A stretch of 64,000 nt of DNA from Alistipes sp. Its GTDB lineage: Bacteria; Bacteroidota; Bacteroidia; Bacteroidales; Rikenellaceae. Every line of letters starts with the position of its first letter. The first letter of the stretch is position 1. The stretch covers positions 1-64,000 of the forward strand of contig JAHHQN010000010.1 in NCBI GenBank assembly GCA_020026375.1, in the 5' to 3' direction. The translations under genes and the position numbers were made by a program. The notes under the pieces were generated by a model. It saw only the letters and a list, made by a program, of their open reading frames with translations, was not told the DNA's origin and ran no database searches. Below are positions 27,801-37,900 of the stretch, piece by piece.

Positions 27801-27865
27801 GTATCGGCTCGCTGATATTGGTTGTCACGATTCTGCCGGTTCTTTATTCTAAAATCTACAAGTAA
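24815..27865 (+). CDS. RND efflux permease, operon 2
   Basis: The 1016-residue inner-membrane protein has the 12-helix, two-loop RND plan. In helix 4 it has LGMIVDNSIVVIDGY: the first Asp of the AcrB pair is kept and the second is Asn. In helix 10 the AcrB Lys position reads GMIVRNVILMYQH, with Arg. This is a different branch of the AcrB-like family from the pump in operon 1, so its proton relay and probably its substrates differ. It shares single-base overlaps with both neighbours, making a tightly coupled adaptor-pump-channel operon. Confidence 0.93.
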   Translation: MKRNSNFISWALRNSQITLLIIGCLFVFGIYGLVHIPKQEFPEYTIRQGVVVGVYPGATSEEVEEQLAEPLEKFLMTYKEVRRAKTTSTSTNGMCFVMVELNEEVNDKDEVWSKIKHGIAAFKTQLPPGVLAVITNDDFGDTSALLITLESDTRSYRELKEYMDGLSDRLRRIESVSNVRPYGVNGEQISIYLDRERLAAYGIGEKTLSSAIASQGLTSLGGVISNESTETPIHIAQSLTGEQEVADQIIWSSPSGQVLRVKDVARVVREYDDPDSYVLNNGHRCVMLSMEMRKGFNIVEYGEEVDRVLHQYIEEVLPEDVSVERIADQAKVVGDSVHSFLRDLFISMAIIIVVMMLLFPIRSAIVAAITIPLSTFISVGIMYMCGIPLNTVTLAALIVVLGMIVDNSIVVIDGYLDFRTRGYSKWYSAVESARGFLPSLFLATVCICMIFYPLLFTIKGMLGDFITYFPWTISINLMVSLLLAVVVIPFLELVIIPRVENREGGKPTFTERVHMFYEKVLQWTFRHGWLTISLGVLSIVVSFMIASHLKFRMLPYADRDQFAVEIYLQPDAPLERTEKVADSVYRVLKGDERVKSVTSFIGCSSPRFQMSYAPHVAGKNYAQFIVNTASVQATEDILDDYLEPMADRFPDAYVKFKQLDYQNVPSLEFRFYGDDIDSLRHTANTLMSYMRQMPELLWVHTDYEEPRSILNVSLDPVTASQLGITRTAAAANLAIASGDVPVSTVWEGDYRIPVMLKNDDRNGERALSDVADTYVSSLAPSVSVPLRQVATVDPQWTETKIVHRNGIRCITVLAELKRGANAMQMTSAIRDVVEKKMTLPRGVSFELGGEYELNTEDIPPIATSLTISLVIIFFFILINFRKFGITTVVMASMLLSLFGAMVGLWISGVTIGLTSVLGFITLLGMIVRNVILMYQHAEDKRINDHMTGAEAAYDAGRRRMVPIFLTTATTAVGVIPMMFSGSTFWAPVGVTIFAGGIGSLILVVTILPVLYSKIYK

Positions 27866-29163
27866 TGAAACGAATCCTCATATCCCTTTTCCTGCTGTCG
27901 TTGTGCGGCGGCGTGACGGCACAGACCGTGACGCTCTCGCTGGAGGAGTGCCATGCGGCGGCATTGGAACATAACCGTACACTCAAAAATTCGCGTCTCG
28001 ATTTGGAGGAGGCTACCCAGACCCGTCGCGAAGCACTCACCAAGTATTTCCCCCAGGTGGCCGCCATGGGTAGCGTGTTCCAGGCGCAGCAGGGACTCCT
28101 GCAGGCCGACATGAATGTCACGCTGCCTCATATCGGTTCGCTCCCCGTGCCGATGTCGCTCATGCGTCGCGGTTTCATGACGGGTATCACGGCCGTTCAG
28201 CCCGTGTTTGCCGGTCTGAAGATTGTTAACGGCAACAAACTGGCGCGTCTGTCGCAGGAGGTGGGTGAGTTGCAGATACGCAAGAGCGAGGCCGAGGTGC
28301 GCGAAAAGACCGATGCCTACTTCTGGCAGATTGTCTCGGTGAAGGAGACCTTGAAGACCATCGAAGCCGTCGAGCGTCAGATTGACGAGATATACAACTA
28401 TGTGAAGCTGGCCGTCGAAGCCGGACTGGTGACCTCCAACGACCTGCTGCGTGTGGAGATGCGCCGTCAGGAGGTGGCTTCCAACCGTCTGAGGGCCGAG
28501 AACGGACTGCGTGTGTCGAAGATGCTGCTGGCACAGTATGTGGGGGCCGACCTCCACGATTTCGATATCCGTACCGAAGGCTTCGAGTCGCTGCCCGAAA
28601 CGCCCGACAAGTGGTATGTGACCCTCGATGAGGCATTGGACCGCAGAGCCGAGTTGCAACTGGCCGAGAAAAATGTCGAGGCACACAAGTATCAGAAACG
28701 CATGGAGCGCGGCAAGCATCTGCCCACGGTGGGTGTGGGTGCCGGATACCTATATTATAATGCCACGGAGAAGAACGTCTCCAACGGTGTGGTCTTCGCT
28801 TCGGTGAGCGTACCCATCTCCGGCTGGTGGGGTGGTTCTCATGCCTTGAAGAAGGCACGTCTGAAGGAGATGCAGGCCGAGAACGACCGTGAGGAGGCAC
28901 GCGAGATGCTCTCCGTGGAGATTGAAAAGACGTGGTGCGACCTTCAGGAGGCTTATTCTCAGATTCTGCTCATGCAGCGCACCGTGACTTCGGCGACGGA
29001 GAACCTCCGCCAGCACCGCCAGTTCTACGAGGCCGGCACCTCCACGCTGACCGATCTGCTGGACGCCGAGACCCTCTACTCGCAGAGCAGCAACAACCTT
29101 ACATCGGCCTGCGCGGCCTACCATACCAAGCTGGCACGCTACATGAGGGTGACCGGACGTTAG
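27865..29163 (+). CDS. TolC family outer-membrane channel, operon 2
   Basis: The 432-residue protein has a Sec signal peptide (residues 1-20, ending GGVTAQ) without a lipobox Cys and two repeats of the TolC outer-membrane efflux domain: LSLEECHAAALEHNRTLKNS at the start and long coiled helices near residues 80-210 and 290-410, with EAGTSTLTDLLDAETLYSQ near the end. It completes the second tripartite pump. A strong terminator follows 19 bases after its stop. Confidence 0.92.
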   Translation: MKRILISLFLLSLCGGVTAQTVTLSLEECHAAALEHNRTLKNSRLDLEEATQTRREALTKYFPQVAAMGSVFQAQQGLLQADMNVTLPHIGSLPVPMSLMRRGFMTGITAVQPVFAGLKIVNGNKLARLSQEVGELQIRKSEAEVREKTDAYFWQIVSVKETLKTIEAVERQIDEIYNYVKLAVEAGLVTSNDLLRVEMRRQEVASNRLRAENGLRVSKMLLAQYVGADLHDFDIRTEGFESLPETPDKWYVTLDEALDRRAELQLAEKNVEAHKYQKRMERGKHLPTVGVGAGYLYYNATEKNVSNGVVFASVSVPISGWWGGSHALKKARLKEMQAENDREEAREMLSVEIEKTWCDLQEAYSQILLMQRTVTSATENLRQHRQFYEAGTSTLTDLLDAETLYSQSSNNLTSACAAYHTKLARYMRVTGR

Positions 29164-29181
29164 CGGGTGAAGGATACAACC

Positions 29182-29221
29182 AAAAAAAGAGACTTTCCAT
29201 CGGTGGAAAGTCTCTTTTTTT
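29182..29221. terminator. Terminator of RND operon 2
   Basis: A long perfect stem (AAAAAAAGAGACTTTCC with its complement, six-base loop) ends in a T-run, with an A-run on the left that would also serve the minus strand. Confidence 0.8.
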
Positions 29222-29282
29222 GGTATTGCCGCACGCCCTGATACGCAGCAGCTTTGCGTGTCCGCTTGTCGGCCGTAAATAC

Positions 29283-29316
29283 AGACAGCCCGACGGAACA
29301 CTCCGTCGGGCTGTCT
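29283..29316 (-). terminator. Hairpin downstream of trxA
   Basis: A 15-base-pair stem with a four-base loop lies about 45 bases past the trxA stop on the minus strand. It lacks a U-run, so it is either a weak terminator or an mRNA-end stabilising hairpin. Confidence 0.5.
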
Positions 29317-29360
29317 TGCTTGGGGCTGACGACCTGCGCTGCGGCCGCCTGCCGGAGGGA

Positions 29361-29675
29361 TTAGAACAACTTCTCGATCTTCTCCTTCAGTGCCTCCTTG
29401 CTCGAAGCACCTACCTGCTTGTCGACCAGCTTGCCGTCCTTGAGGAAGATGATGGTGGGAATGTTTCTTACGCCATACTCCATGGTGATGTCGTCGTTGT
29501 CCTCCACATCGCACTTGCCGATGATGGCCTTGCCCTCATACTCGGCAGCCAGTTCGTCGACGATGGGCGACATCATGCGGCAGGGACCGCACCACTCTGC
29601 CCAGAAATCAATGATGACGGGTTTGTCCTGTGAGATAATCTCCTGGAAGTTGTCTTTGTTAATTGCCAATGCCAT
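29361..29675 (-). CDS. trxA: Thioredoxin
   Basis: The 104-residue cytoplasmic thioredoxin has the active site FWAEWCGPCRMM, the cis-Pro region NIPTIIFLKDGK, and the standard length. It reduces disulfides in enzymes such as ribonucleotide reductase and methionine sulfoxide reductases. It starts 41 bases after the dnaE stop on the same strand with no terminator between them, so it is probably partly read from the dnaE promoter. A near-T-rich stretch before its start could hold its own promoter but has no full consensus. Confidence 0.96.
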   Translation of the reverse strand: MALAINKDNFQEIISQDKPVIIDFWAEWCGPCRMMSPIVDELAAEYEGKAIIGKCDVEDNDDITMEYGVRNIPTIIFLKDGKLVDKQVGASSKEALKEKIEKLF

Positions 29676-29716
29676 AATTTTACGTTTTTTAGGTTTATTC
29701 TTATTGTTTGTCTATG

Positions 29717-32700
29717 TTATTCTTGTGCCAAAAGGTACATGAATTCGTTGTCTTTCAGGTAATTCATCAGATCCTGCGAGAGCGACACCTTGTATTTCTT
29801 GGAGAACATCTTGATGGACACTCCGGTGGCAGGGTCGAATAACAACACCTTAAATATAGTGTCTCCCGCTGACTTTTCCAACTTTTCGGTCAATTCTTTA
29901 ATTACCTCCGCCGAAATGGTGTCGACGGGCAGCTGCACCGAGATGCTGTTTACCGTCTGGAGTACCTCGTCCAACTGTTTCATGCTGAGGATACTGATGC
30001 GCAGCTTCTGCTCGTCGTAGTAGGTCGGCTGCACCTTTCCCCTCACAAAGAGGAAATAGTCGGGGTAGAGGTACTGGCGATACTTCTCGTAGTCCTTGCC
30101 CGTGAGTATGAACTCGTGGGAGCCGTTGTAGTCCTCCAGCGTGAAACGTCCGTAGGGCTTTCCGGCCTTGTTGTAGAGGTTCTTCACATCGACCACCATG
30201 CCTGCCACGGCGAATTCCTGATTGCGCAGGGGTTCGAGGTTGTCCAAATCGGTGAGACGCGTCTTGCACATGTTGTCGATGATGACCTTGTACTGGTCGA
30301 GGGGGTGCGACGAGAGGTAGAGACCGATCATCTCCTTCTCCTTGGCCAGAGTCTGTATCTGGTTCCAGTCCTGACAGACGGGAATCAGCGGTTTCTGTAT
30401 GTCGACCATGCTGCCGCCGCCGAAGAGACTCTGCTGTGCATTGTCCTTCTCGGCCTGGAAACGCTGTCCGTAGCGCACGAGCAGCTCCATGAAGGTCAGT
30501 CCCGACGAGTCGTGGGCATCGCTCTCGAAGAACTTGCTGCGGTGGAAGCCCGAAATCTCGTCAAAGGCTCCGGCGTAGGCCAGATTCTCGAGACACTTGC
30601 GGTTCACGACGCTGAAGTTGACCCTCTCCATGAAGTCGTAGATGTCCTTGAAGCGTCCGTTCTGTTTTCGGTCTTCGATGATGCTCTCCACGGCGCCTTC
30701 GCCCACACCCTTGATGGCGGCCATGCCGAAGCGCACGTCGCCGGCCAGGTTGGCCGAGAAGGTCTTCATCGACTCGTTGATGTCGGGACCCAACACCTGT
30801 ATGCCCATACGCTTGCACTCCTGCATGTAGACCGTGAGCTGCTTGATATCGGCCAGGTTTCGGCTCAGCAGGGCGGCCATGAACTCCGAGGGGTAGTGGG
30901 CCTTGAGGTAGCCGGTCTGATAGGCCACATAGGCGTAGCAGGTCGAGTGCGACTTGTTGAAGGCATAGGAGGCGAATGCTTCCCAGTCGCCCCAGATTTT
31001 CTCACACACGGATACATCGTGACCGCGCTGCTTGCAGCCGTCGAGGAACTTGGGCTTCATCTTGTCCAGCACGTCGCGCTTCTTCTTACCCATGGCCTTA
31101 CGCAGGGTGTCGGCCTCGCCGCCCGTGAATCCGGCCAGCTTCTGCGAGAGCAACATCACCTGCTCCTGATAGACCGTGATGCCGTAGGTGTCGCTCAGAT
31201 ACTCCTCCATGTCGGCAATGGGGTAGGTCACCTCCTCGGTTCCCTGCTTTCGGGCAATGAAGTTGGGAATATACTCCATGGGCCCCGGACGGTAGAGGGC
31301 GTTCATGGCGATGAGGTCTTCGAAACGGTTGGGTTTCAGGTTCTTGAGGTGCTTTTTCATGCCGGGCGACTCGAACTGGAACAGTCCGGTGGTCTCGCCG
31401 CGTGCGAATACACCGTAGGTGGGGGCATCGTCCAGCGGGATTTCGTTGATGTCGACGTCCTCGTTGCGCACGGCCTTCACATTGTTGACGGCGTCCTTGA
31501 TGATGGAGAGGGTTCTCAGACCCAGGAAGTCCATCTTGATGAGTCCCACGCTCTCCACCTCCTTGCCCTCGAATTCCACCACATTCAGATCGGCGTCCTT
31601 GGCGATGGCCATCGGGGCGAACTTCTCGAGGTCGTCCTGACCGATGATGACACCGCAGGCATGCACACCGGTCTGACGAATCGAACCCTCCAGTTTCTCG
31701 GCATATTTGAGCGTGTTGCGGATAAGAGGGTTGCTCGATTCACGCTCGGCGGCCAGCTCGGGCGACTCCTTATATACAAAGTCGAAGGGTGTTTCGCCGT
31801 GCTTCTTGTCGGGGGTCACCTTGTCGGGGACGAGTTTCGAGAGACGGTCGCTCTCCGCGAGCGGCAGTTTCTCGACACGCGCCACGTCCTTGATGGCCAT
31901 CTTGGGGGCCATGGTGCCGAATGTGACAATCTGTGCCACACGTTTCTGACCGTATTTCTCCACGCAGTAGCGCAGCACGTCGGCGCGACCGTCCTCATCG
32001 AAGTCGACGTCGACATCGGGCAGCGAGATACGCTCGGGGTTGAGGAATCGCTCGAACAGCAGGTCGTATTTCAGCGGGTCGATGTTGGTGATTTTCAGAC
32101 AGTAGGCCACCACCGAACCGGCGGCCGAACCACGTCCCGGACCCACCGACACACCCATCTCGCGTGCGGCGCGTATGTAGTCCCACACGATGAGGAAGTA
32201 GCCGGGGAATCCCATCCACTCGATGGTCTTCAGCTCATATTTGATACGCTCCTCGACCTTCTCGCCGAGTACCTCGCCGTAGCGGCGATGCGCACCCTTG
32301 TAGGTCAGGTCCTTGAGGTAGCAGTATTGCTTGGCCACCATCAGCTTGTCGGAGAGCGCCTTGTCGTTGATGACCAGATGCTCCAGCTCCTCGACCGATT
32401 GCGTGGCGTTGATTTTGCGCAGCAGCTCCTCGTCCTCCAGCTTCTTGACGAACGACTCCTTCAGCTCGTCGAGCTGTATGGGGAAGTCCTCCGGCGGCGG
32501 GAAGTTGGGCATCAGCGGCGCATGGGTGAGTTTGTAGGTCTCACACTTGTCGGCGATTTCGAGTGTGGTGGCCAGTGCCTCGGGGTGGTCAGGGAAGAGG
32601 GCCAGCATCTCGTCGGGTGACTTGAGGTACTCCTGGAAGGTGTAGCGCATACGGGTGGGGTCGTCCAAATCCTTTCCCGTGTTGAGGCAGATGAGGTGGT

Positions 32701-33376
32701 CGTGAGCCACGGCGTCTTCCGCCAGAATGAAATGCACGTCGTTCGAACAGATGTACTTGACATTGTATTTGGCGGCCAGTTCGAGAATCACCTTGTTGAC
32801 CTTGAGCTGGTTCTCATACACATCGGCGTCCTTCTGGGGGTCGCCCGAGGGGTGGAGCTGCATCTCGAGGTAGTAGTCGTCGCCGAACACCCCCTTGAAC
32901 CACTTCACCACCTCCTCGGCCTCCTGCAGGTCGTTGCGCATGATGGCCTGCGGCAGCTCGCCGCCCAGACAGGCCGAACAGCAGATGATGCCCTCGTGGT
33001 AGTCGTGGAGCAGCTGCTTGTCGACACGGGGTTTGTAGTAGAAACCCTCGGTGAAGGAGTAGGAGACCATCTTGCAGAGGTTGTGATAACCGGTGAGGTT
33101 TTTGGCCAGCAGGATAAGGTGGTCACCGGCTTTCTCGTTCTTGTCTTTTTCGAAGCGGTTTTTCACCACATATACCTCACAGCCCAGAATGGGTTTGATG
33201 TCGTTGTCGGTGGCCGTGTCGTGAAAGTTCTTCACGCCGTACATGTTGCCGTGGTCGGTGATGGCCAGAGCCTTCATGCCGAGGGCTTTGGCTCTCTTGA
33301 TGAGCGGTTTGATGGCGGCGGCACCGTCGAGAATCGAGTACTGGGTGTGTACGTGGAGATGGACGAAATCGGGCAT
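29717..33376 (-). CDS. dnaE: DNA polymerase III alpha subunit
   Basis: The 1219-residue catalytic subunit of the replicative polymerase begins with the PHP domain (FVHLHVHTQYSILDG, TDHGNMYG), followed by the C-family polymerase core with palm aspartates in LPDVDVDFDEDGR and the GPGRGSAAGS motif, the fingers region (YQEQVMLLSQKLAGFTGGEADTLRKAMGKK-type, seen as GGEADTLRKAMGKKK), helix-hairpin-helix region FGMAAIKGVGEGAVESI, and the C-terminal OB fold (VAGMVVDVKN). The start at ATG 33376 puts the PHP domain first; a longer upstream frame has low-complexity, unconserved residues and crosses the promoter at 33480-33487. Confidence 0.97.
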   Translation of the reverse strand: MPDFVHLHVHTQYSILDGAAAIKPLIKRAKALGMKALAITDHGNMYGVKNFHDTATDNDIKPILGCEVYVVKNRFEKDKNEKAGDHLILLAKNLTGYHNLCKMVSYSFTEGFYYKPRVDKQLLHDYHEGIICCSACLGGELPQAIMRNDLQEAEEVVKWFKGVFGDDYYLEMQLHPSGDPQKDADVYENQLKVNKVILELAAKYNVKYICSNDVHFILAEDAVAHDHLICLNTGKDLDDPTRMRYTFQEYLKSPDEMLALFPDHPEALATTLEIADKCETYKLTHAPLMPNFPPPEDFPIQLDELKESFVKKLEDEELLRKINATQSVEELEHLVINDKALSDKLMVAKQYCYLKDLTYKGAHRRYGEVLGEKVEERIKYELKTIEWMGFPGYFLIVWDYIRAAREMGVSVGPGRGSAAGSVVAYCLKITNIDPLKYDLLFERFLNPERISLPDVDVDFDEDGRADVLRYCVEKYGQKRVAQIVTFGTMAPKMAIKDVARVEKLPLAESDRLSKLVPDKVTPDKKHGETPFDFVYKESPELAAERESSNPLIRNTLKYAEKLEGSIRQTGVHACGVIIGQDDLEKFAPMAIAKDADLNVVEFEGKEVESVGLIKMDFLGLRTLSIIKDAVNNVKAVRNEDVDINEIPLDDAPTYGVFARGETTGLFQFESPGMKKHLKNLKPNRFEDLIAMNALYRPGPMEYIPNFIARKQGTEEVTYPIADMEEYLSDTYGITVYQEQVMLLSQKLAGFTGGEADTLRKAMGKKKRDVLDKMKPKFLDGCKQRGHDVSVCEKIWGDWEAFASYAFNKSHSTCYAYVAYQTGYLKAHYPSEFMAALLSRNLADIKQLTVYMQECKRMGIQVLGPDINESMKTFSANLAGDVRFGMAAIKGVGEGAVESIIEDRKQNGRFKDIYDFMERVNFSVVNRKCLENLAYAGAFDEISGFHRSKFFESDAHDSSGLTFMELLVRYGQRFQAEKDNAQQSLFGGGSMVDIQKPLIPVCQDWNQIQTLAKEKEMIGLYLSSHPLDQYKVIIDNMCKTRLTDLDNLEPLRNQEFAVAGMVVDVKNLYNKAGKPYGRFTLEDYNGSHEFILTGKDYEKYRQYLYPDYFLFVRGKVQPTYYDEQKLRISILSMKQLDEVLQTVNSISVQLPVDTISAEVIKELTEKLEKSAGDTIFKVLLFDPATGVSIKMFSKKYKVSLSQDLMNYLKDNEFMYLLAQE

Positions 33377-33479
33377 GTCTTTGTTGTTTTGCTGTTTTGT
33401 GGGTGTAGGCTGTCGTGTGAAGGTGCGGCCGGCGGCGGGTTGTTCCCGGCCGTGGGGCTTTCCTTCGGAAACAGGTCTG

Positions 33480-33487
33480 CAAAGATA
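33480..33487 (-). promoter_or_regulatory. -7 promoter element of dnaE
   Basis: The minus strand reads TATCTTTG followed by CA, a full TAnnTTTG match. It would give a leader of about 95 bases for dnaE. Confidence 0.55.
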
Positions 33488-33765
33488 CGCAATAAAAATG
33501 ATATGGCGATGGGTTGCCGCCAAATATTCTGTGGTGGCGGTGGGGTCGGAGCGGGGGACTTTGGAAGAGGGCGCGGAGCTCGCGGTGGGGTGGTGGAGTG
33601 CCGGAGTGCCGGAGTGAGGCGTTTTAGAACAATAAAATCCTCCGATTTAATCGTGATTTTCGCGAAAAAGAGGCTTTGGAGTGTCTGCTTTGGTGTCGAA
33701 TATGTACGAAATGAACAACGAAAAGAGGGATTTAGACAGAAATACTCGTATAGTCGTCGGCTTTG

Positions 33766-33797
33766 TTCGCACTTTTGTGTGAAAAATTGTATATTTG
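33766..33797 (+). promoter_or_regulatory. Promoter region of RND operon 3
   Basis: TATATTTG followed by CAC at 33790-33797 is a full -7 match. Just upstream, TTCGCAC and GTGTGAA (33766-33783) form an inverted repeat with one mismatch that could be an operator. The leader to the adaptor start is about 90 bases. Confidence 0.5.
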
Positions 33798-33893
33798 CAC
33801 TGTTTAGTCCTTTGTGAAATTGATTTTAGAGGAGAAATAGAACAATTTAAAACGGAAAAAACAATCATTAATTTTATAAAAGTAACTTTTGTT

Positions 33894-34940
33894 ATGAAAT
33901 CATTTATGTATTTAGTCATGGGCATGGGCGTTTTGCTCTCGTCGTGCGGTACCGCACCCCGTGAGGAAGCCTCCCTCCGACCCGTGAAGATCAAGACCGT
34001 GGAGTCTCTCGGCATGACCGACAAATCGTTCAGTGGCGTGGTGATTCCCGATCAGTACAGTAATCTGGCATTCAAGGTCGGCGGTCCGCTCATCAAGATG
34101 AATGTCGATGCCGGTGAGAAGGTTCGCAAGGGCCAGATTATTGCCGAAATCGATCCCATCGACTACCGCCTGAAGTATGAGGCTTCGCGTTCGTCGTTCC
34201 TCACGGCACAGTCGCAGATGAAGCGTGCCGAGAAACTTTTGGCCAAAGACGCTATCTCGCACCAGGACTATGAGTCAATCCGTGCCAATTTCGATAATGC
34301 AAAGGCGGCGTTCGAGAACGCCTCGAGCCTGATGGAGGAGACCAAACTCCGCGCCCCCTTCGACGGCTATGTCCACGAGAAGTTCGTGGAGAACTACCAG
34401 AAGGTACAGCCCGGCATGCAGATTGTCCGCGTGATCAATCCCTCGTCGCTGCAGGTGCGTTTCACCCTTCCCGAGGCCAGTCTGGCGCTGCTCTCGGAGT
34501 ATGAGCTGCTGGTCGAGTTCGAGAACTACAAGGGTATCCTCTTCAAGTCGCGTCTGAAGGAGATGGTGCCTGCCTCGACCGATGGTGCCGGTATGCCGGT
34601 GTTCCTCCAGCTCGACGACAAGCGTTTCAACCTCTCGGAATATAATGTGGGTGTAGGTTTCATCTGCCGTGTCATTCTCCGCCACGGCAATACCGTAGCC
34701 AAGGAGTCGTCGGTGGTGCCGGTGGCTGCCATGGTGGCCGACGAGAACGGCAAGAACCCCCATGTGTTCGTCTATGACGAGGCCACTTCTTCGGTCAAGT
34801 TGCGCAAGGTGACCACCGACGATTTGGTACGCCACGGCGATGTGGTCATCTCGGAGGGTCTGCAGCCCGGCGAGAAGGTGGTTGTGGCAGGTGCCACCCG
34901 TCTGGTTGACGGTCAGAAAGTGAAAGTTCTCTCAGAATAA
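33894..34940 (+). CDS. RND efflux periplasmic adaptor lipoprotein, operon 3
   Basis: The 348-residue membrane-fusion protein has a lipoprotein signal (Cys near residue 18 in LLSSCGTAP), lipoyl halves around LIKMNVDAGEKVRKGQIIAEI and TKLRAPFDGYVHEKFVENY, a helical hairpin with repeated Ala/Lys (about residues 85-135), and a C-terminal beta domain ending VDGQKVKVL. ATG 33894 is preferred because it places the signal peptide first and lies after the promoter. The permease follows after nine bases. Confidence 0.92.
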   Translation: MKSFMYLVMGMGVLLSSCGTAPREEASLRPVKIKTVESLGMTDKSFSGVVIPDQYSNLAFKVGGPLIKMNVDAGEKVRKGQIIAEIDPIDYRLKYEASRSSFLTAQSQMKRAEKLLAKDAISHQDYESIRANFDNAKAAFENASSLMEETKLRAPFDGYVHEKFVENYQKVQPGMQIVRVINPSSLQVRFTLPEASLALLSEYELLVEFENYKGILFKSRLKEMVPASTDGAGMPVFLQLDDKRFNLSEYNVGVGFICRVILRHGNTVAKESSVVPVAAMVADENGKNPHVFVYDEATSSVKLRKVTTDDLVRHGDVVISEGLQPGEKVVVAGATRLVDGQKVKVLSE

Positions 34941-34949
34941 TTTTAGACA

Positions 34950-37900
34950 ATGAATTTACCCAAATATTCACTCGAACACAAGAGGGTCATCTTCTTCTTC
35001 CTGACGGTGGTGCTTATCGGAGGACTTTGGTCGTTCTTCGAGCTGCCCAAGAAGGAGGACTCGCCGTTTGTCATCAAGACGGCGGTGCTGATGACCCAGT
35101 ACCCCGGAGCAACCCCCGCCGAGGTAGAGGAGCTGGTCACCGAGCCTATCGAGCGCGAAATCCAGTCGATGTCGGAGGTCAAGAAAATCAAGTCGGAATC
35201 GGGATTCGGATTCTCGAAGATTACCATCGAGCTGATTCCCTCGATCAACAACAACCGCATGCCGGTCAAGTGGGACGAATTGCGCCGCAAGGTGCAGAAC
35301 GTGCAGCCGCAGCTGCCCAAGGAGGCCTCGACCATCACGGTCAACGACGACTTCGGCGATGTGTTTGGTATCTACTACGCACTGACCATCGACGAGGGCT
35401 TCTCCTATAAGGAGCTGCGCGACTGGACCCAGAAGATCAAGAAACTGCTCGTGCCTATCGAGGGTGTGCAGAAGGTGATGCTCTACGGCGAACAGCAGGA
35501 GGTCATCAACGTGAAACTTTCGCCCGAACGTCTGGCCATGACGGGCATCAAGCCCAACGAGATGGGACAGCTGCTCGGTGCGCAGAACACACTGGTCAAC
35601 ACCGGCGCGATGGACCTGGGCGAGTATGAGCTCCGCATCATGGCCGACGGTACCTATAAGAGCATCGACGATATCCGCAACCAGCTCATCATGACCCGCG
35701 AGGGCCGCGAGGTGCGTCTGGGCGATATTGCCGACGTGGAGCGCGGTTATCTCAATCCGCCCTCAAACCTCATGCGTGTCAACGGCCTGCGTGCCGTGGG
35801 TATCGGTGTAGCTTCCGGCTCGAAGGACAACGTCGTGGCCGTGGGTGATGCCGTGGCCGCCAAACTCAAGGAAATCGAGAAGCTGATGCCTGTGGGTATC
35901 GAACTCGTGCCGATTTATCCCGAGAACAAGATTGCCGCCGAGGCCAACAACGGATTTATCCTCAATCTCATCGAGTCGCTGGTCATCGTTATCGTCATCA
36001 TCTTCCTGGTGATGGGTGCCCGTGCCGGTATGCTGATTGGTTCGTCGCTGCTGTTCTCCGTGGCCGGTACCATGCTCGTCATGTTGGGTATGGGTACCAG
36101 TTTGAACCGTACCTCGCTGGCTGCCTTCATCATTGCCATGGGTATGCTGGTCGACAACGCCATTGTGGTGACCGACAACGCCCAGATTGCCATTCGTCGT
36201 GGTATGGAGCGTTCGCGTGCGCTCATCGAGGGTGCCAAGGGTCCCCAGTGGCAGTTGCTGGGTGCCACCATGATTGCCATCTTCTCGTTCCTGCCGCTCT
36301 ATCTGGCCCCCTCGTCGGTGGCCGAGATGGTCAACCCGCTGTTTATCGTGCTGGCCGTGTCGCTGGGTCTGAGCTGGATTTTCGCCCTGACACAGACCCC
36401 CGTCTTCGGAGTCTTCACCCTGGCCGAGAACAAGGGTGGTGCGGAGAGCGATCCCTACGACACCAAACTCTACCATAAGTTCGAAAGCATATTGGCTTAC
36501 CTCATCAAGCACCGTTTCATCACCGTGATCACCGTCTTCCTGACACTGGTCTTCTCGCTGGTGATTATGGGACTTATGCCGCAGAGCTTCTTCCCCTCGA
36601 TGAACAAGCCTTATTTCCGTGCCGACCTGATTTTCCCCTCGGGATACAGCATCAACAAGGTGTCGGACGAGATTGAGACTTTGGAGGAGTACCTCTCCAA
36701 GCAGCCCGAAATCAAGAATTACTCCATCACGATGGGTGGTTCGCCGGTGCGTTACTACCTGGCAAGTGCGGCCTACGGCCCCATGCCCAACTACGCCAAC
36801 GTGCTGGTGGAGACCTACGAGCCGGAGCAGTCCACCGAACTGGAGGACCGCTTCTACCGCCACATGGACCAGACCTATCCCGACGTGATTACCCGTTCGG
36901 CCCTCTTTGCCCTGTCGCCGGTACCCGATGCCAAGATTGAAATCGGTTTCACGGGTGACAACATCGACACCCTTGCCGCACTGACCCAGCGCGCCAAGGA
37001 GATTGCCGGCAAGTCGGACATGGTGATGGATATCCGTTCGAGCTGGGGCAACAAGATTCCCGTGTGGAAGCCCCTGTTCATGCAGGAGAAGGGTCTCCAG
37101 CTGGGCGTCACCCGTCAGCAGGTGGCCAACTCGCTGAGAGCCGCCACCAACGGTATTCCGCTGGGTGCCTACCGTGAGGGCGATGTGACCATGCCTATCC
37201 TCATGAAGGCGGCCAACATCGACAGCATGACGCTCGAAGATGTGCGCACACTCCCCGTGTCGGGTTCCCACAACACCAATGTGGCCATCGAGCAGGTGGT
37301 CGAGGACTTCGCCCTGGACTATGAGTACAGTGTCATCAAGCGTGTCAACCGTCAGCGTACGATGATGATGCAGTGCGAGCCGGCGCGTGATGCCAATGCC
37401 ATTGCCGCCTTCAACGAGACCTACAATAGCGTGAAGGAGGGTGTCAAGCTGCCCGAGGGCTACACGATGAACTACTACGGCGACCAGGAGACCCAGGTGG
37501 AGTCGAACACCGCCATCGGTTCTCAGTTGCCGCTGACCTTCGTGTTGATTTTCATCGTGCTGCTGTTCCTCTTCCCCCACCATTACCGCCGCACCGTCGT
37601 GATTCTGGCGATGCTGCCGTTGATTTTCATCGGTGTGGTATGGGGTCTGATTCTCACGGGCAAGTCGCTCGACTTCTTCTCGATTCTGGGTATGCTGGGT
37701 CTTATCGGTATGAACATCAAGAATGCCATCGTGCTGGTTGACCAGATCAAGGTGAACCTCGAGGCCGGTATGGAGTCGATGATGGCCGTCATCGATGCCA
37801 CCAAGACCCGTATCGTTCCCGTGACCATGGCTTCGGGTACCACCATTCTGGGTATGCTGCCGCTGTTGGCCGACACCATGTTCGGCGGTATGGCGGCCAC

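Larger units (their letters stand above)
33377..33893. other. Divergent intergenic region between dnaE and RND operon 3
   Basis: The 517 bases hold the dnaE promoter (33480-33487), the operon 3 promoter (33790-33797) and a 7-base imperfect inverted repeat at 33766-33783. A short direct repeat (GTGCCGGA twice, near 33598-33614) is also present. I see no gene. Confidence 0.6.

Noticed and set aside
29283..29316. Plus-strand terminator or small RNA between operon 2 and trxA
   Set aside because: The strong terminator at 29182-29221 already ends operon 2 and no T-run follows this stem on the plus strand.
33597..33619. Short direct repeat GTGCCGGA as a repeat element
   Set aside because: Only two copies in a low-complexity stretch; no sign of a CRISPR, IS or phase-variation tract.
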